A stretch of DNA of 64,000 nucleotides from Onthophagus taurus (lineage: Eukaryota; Arthropoda; Insecta; Coleoptera; Scarabaeidae): assembly GCF_036711975.1 (NCBI RefSeq), contig NC_091976.1, forward strand, positions 3,038,001 to 3,102,000, in the 5' to 3' direction. The notes below the pieces were generated by a model. That model did no database searches. It saw nothing but the letters and a program-made list of their open reading frames with translations, and was not told the origin of the DNA. A program made the position numbers and the translations under genes. Positions within the stretch are counted from its first letter, which is position 1. Each line of letters starts with the position of its first letter. Positions 62,701-64,000 of the stretch are shown here, piece by piece.

Positions 62701-63106
62701 ACAAAAATTAGGTGTTGGTTCTTTAATTGAAACAAAATGATAATAAAGATGAATAATAAAATAAAAAAATCGCAACTGATTAAATTTAATATAAATAAAA
62801 TTGAAAATATAATTACCTTGATTTAATATAAGTGTGAGCGTGGGTGGACGTGATAGCAGAACGTGGTTTTTTGAATTATTGACACGTGTGATAGAAAGTA
62901 TGATTGAAAAGTAAGTGAGTGAGAGTATTTTAAACTTGAAAACTCCAGGTTGAGCGCACATAACTCAGACATCGGGTGAAAATAAGAAAATTAAATACAC
63001 CCACCAACAAATGTGACCGTGAACATTTTTAAATAATAATTAAACAAGTAAGTAAAATAAACTAAAGTAAAATACATAAACAAACAATGACTTTGAATTT
63101 ACAAAC
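62701..63106. other. AT-rich spacer
   Basis: About 400 bp with no gene or repeat boundary recognised. It may include LTR or 3' sequence of the BEL/Pao fragment that follows, but no TG...CA ends were found. Confidence 0.35.
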
Positions 63107-63597
63107 TTAGCGGTATAAACAAAGGTAGGGAAGTTTTTCGTTTTTAAATTGGCAACGGACAAATCTTAACCGTCGCGTCGGTCGCTTCAAGTGTCCATGA
63201 TTGGTTTTGAGTGTTACGACGCGAACAATTCCGTCTGCTCTTGGGTGCGACGCTTCGATCCGTCCCAAGTCCCAGTGAAGTGGAGGTAGATTTTCATTTT
63301 TTATTAGAACGAGGTCCCCAACGGATGGATTCGCAGATTTGGTCGTCCATTTTGATCGGTGTTGGAGCGTGTGGAGGTAATCACGTCGCCATCTCTTCCA
63401 GAAATCCTGATTCATGCGTTGAATCAATTGTCAGCGGTCCAATCTATTGAGAGGTACGTGTGACAGATCGGGATCAGCAATAGAATTGTTTATAGATTCA
63501 AGCATCAAAAAATGAGCTGGCGTAAAAGCTTGAAGGTCGTTAAGATCACTGGAAAGGGGGGTTAGAGGTCGTGAGTTAAGAACGGCCTCTATTTGCC
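63107..63597 (-). pseudogene. BEL/Pao integrase C-terminal fragment (DUF5641)
   Basis: Minus-strand reading: RQIEAVLNSRPLTPLSSDLN, DLQAFTPAHFLMLESIN, a stop near 63436, then MNQDFWKRWRRDYLHTLQHR, SKWTTKSANPSVGDLVLIKN and LPPLHWDLGRIEASHPRADG with VRVVTLKT. This is the integrase end and DUF5641 region of BEL/Pao polyproteins. It has landed next to or within a Harbinger fragment; no LTR is visible. Confidence 0.8.
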
Positions 63598-63599
63598 GC

Positions 63600-64000
63600 G
63601 CGAACAGTCTTCTTTAACTTTAATTGGTGTTCCCAAAATACGAAAACGAGATGCTAGAATGCCAAACCCATTCTCAACGATTCTTCTTGCTCTGCTCAAT
63701 CTATAATTATAAATGTTTTCTCTTATAGTTGGTGTATGTTTGTAGGGCTTTAGTAAGTACGGCCTTAAAGGGAAGGCATCATCTCCAACTAGAAGCCCAT
63801 TTTCAGGCAAAAATAAGTTGTTTTCCAGATAAGGATACAAAGAGCAGTTTTGGAATACCTCACCATCCAGCATTCCGACCATATGAGCCGATATCTACGT
63901 ATCTAAAACAATAATCGTGGTCCACGACGGCCATAAGAACTATACTGTTTGTTCCTTTGTAATTATAGTATTCACTTCCACAATTTGGTGGGGCTTGAAT
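63600..64000 (-). pseudogene. Harbinger transposase middle fragment, runs off the window
   Basis: From the window edge: [40 protein letters not shown] (second D region), a frameshift near 63870, then [37 protein letters not shown] and RARRIVENGFGILASRFRIL (E). It ends at about 63600 where BEL/Pao sequence starts. The 5' portion lies beyond base 64000. Confidence 0.78.

Overview
The window is a mosaic of transposable elements and their fossils from an animal genome, almost certainly an arthropod and most likely an insect with a large, AT-rich, repeat-rich genome. Evidence: GT-AG spliceosomal introns, TA and TTAA target-site duplications, and co-occurring piggyBac, PIF/Harbinger with a MADF protein, DD41D mariner-like, P-element, hAT, BEL/Pao, Penelope and jockey/CR1-type LINE sequences. 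No host gene, rRNA, tRNA or CRISPR array was recognised. The species cannot be named from this sequence.

Layout. 0-5.5 kb: a complete piggyBac (181-2891), then a mariner-like element with ~310 bp inverted repeats and two introns (3111-5495). 5.6-16.6 kb: nested fossils of piggyBac, Tigger/pogo, BEL/Pao, Ty3/gypsy, hAT, DD41D and Tc1. 16.7-19.1 kb: a full-length Harbinger element whose transposase and MADF genes lie on opposite strands with mutually interlocked exons and introns. 19.5-22.0 kb: a second complete, open piggyBac. 22.7-32.1 kb: a tandem repeat, a truncated DD41D, an intron-bearing IS630-like transposase, a decayed piggyBac, a LINE ORF1 split by MITE-like inserts, and hAT, HARBI1-like and P-element remnants. 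32.1-36.6 kb: a TTAA-flanked element with a Kolobok/Mutator-like transposase, itself invaded by an intact IS630-like transposon whose ends are arrays of ~42 bp repeats. 36.65-45.3 kb: two decayed piggyBacs flanking two 5'-truncated LINEs. 45.5-51.2 kb: a foldback mariner derivative, a Sola-like element, a short DD41D and a Tc1 relic. 51.2-55.8 kb: integrase, P-element, MITE and Harbinger fragments. 55.8-61.1 kb: a second interlocked Harbinger, split by a Penelope-like element inside the MADF intron. 61.4-64 kb: two MITEs, Harbinger pieces and a BEL/Pao piece running to the window edge.

How they work together. Each autonomous element mobilises itself by its own transposase acting on its own inverted repeats. 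The ORFs that look intact are the piggyBacs at 0.8-2.6 kb and 20.0-21.7 kb, the Harbinger transposase at 16.9-18.8 kb, the IS630-like transposase at 34.9-35.9 kb and the Penelope ORF at 56.6-58.6 kb. Everything else is broken by frameshifts, stops, deletions or insertions. The most notable feature is the interlocked two-gene layout of Harbinger, present in two diverged copies with the same intron positions and phases.
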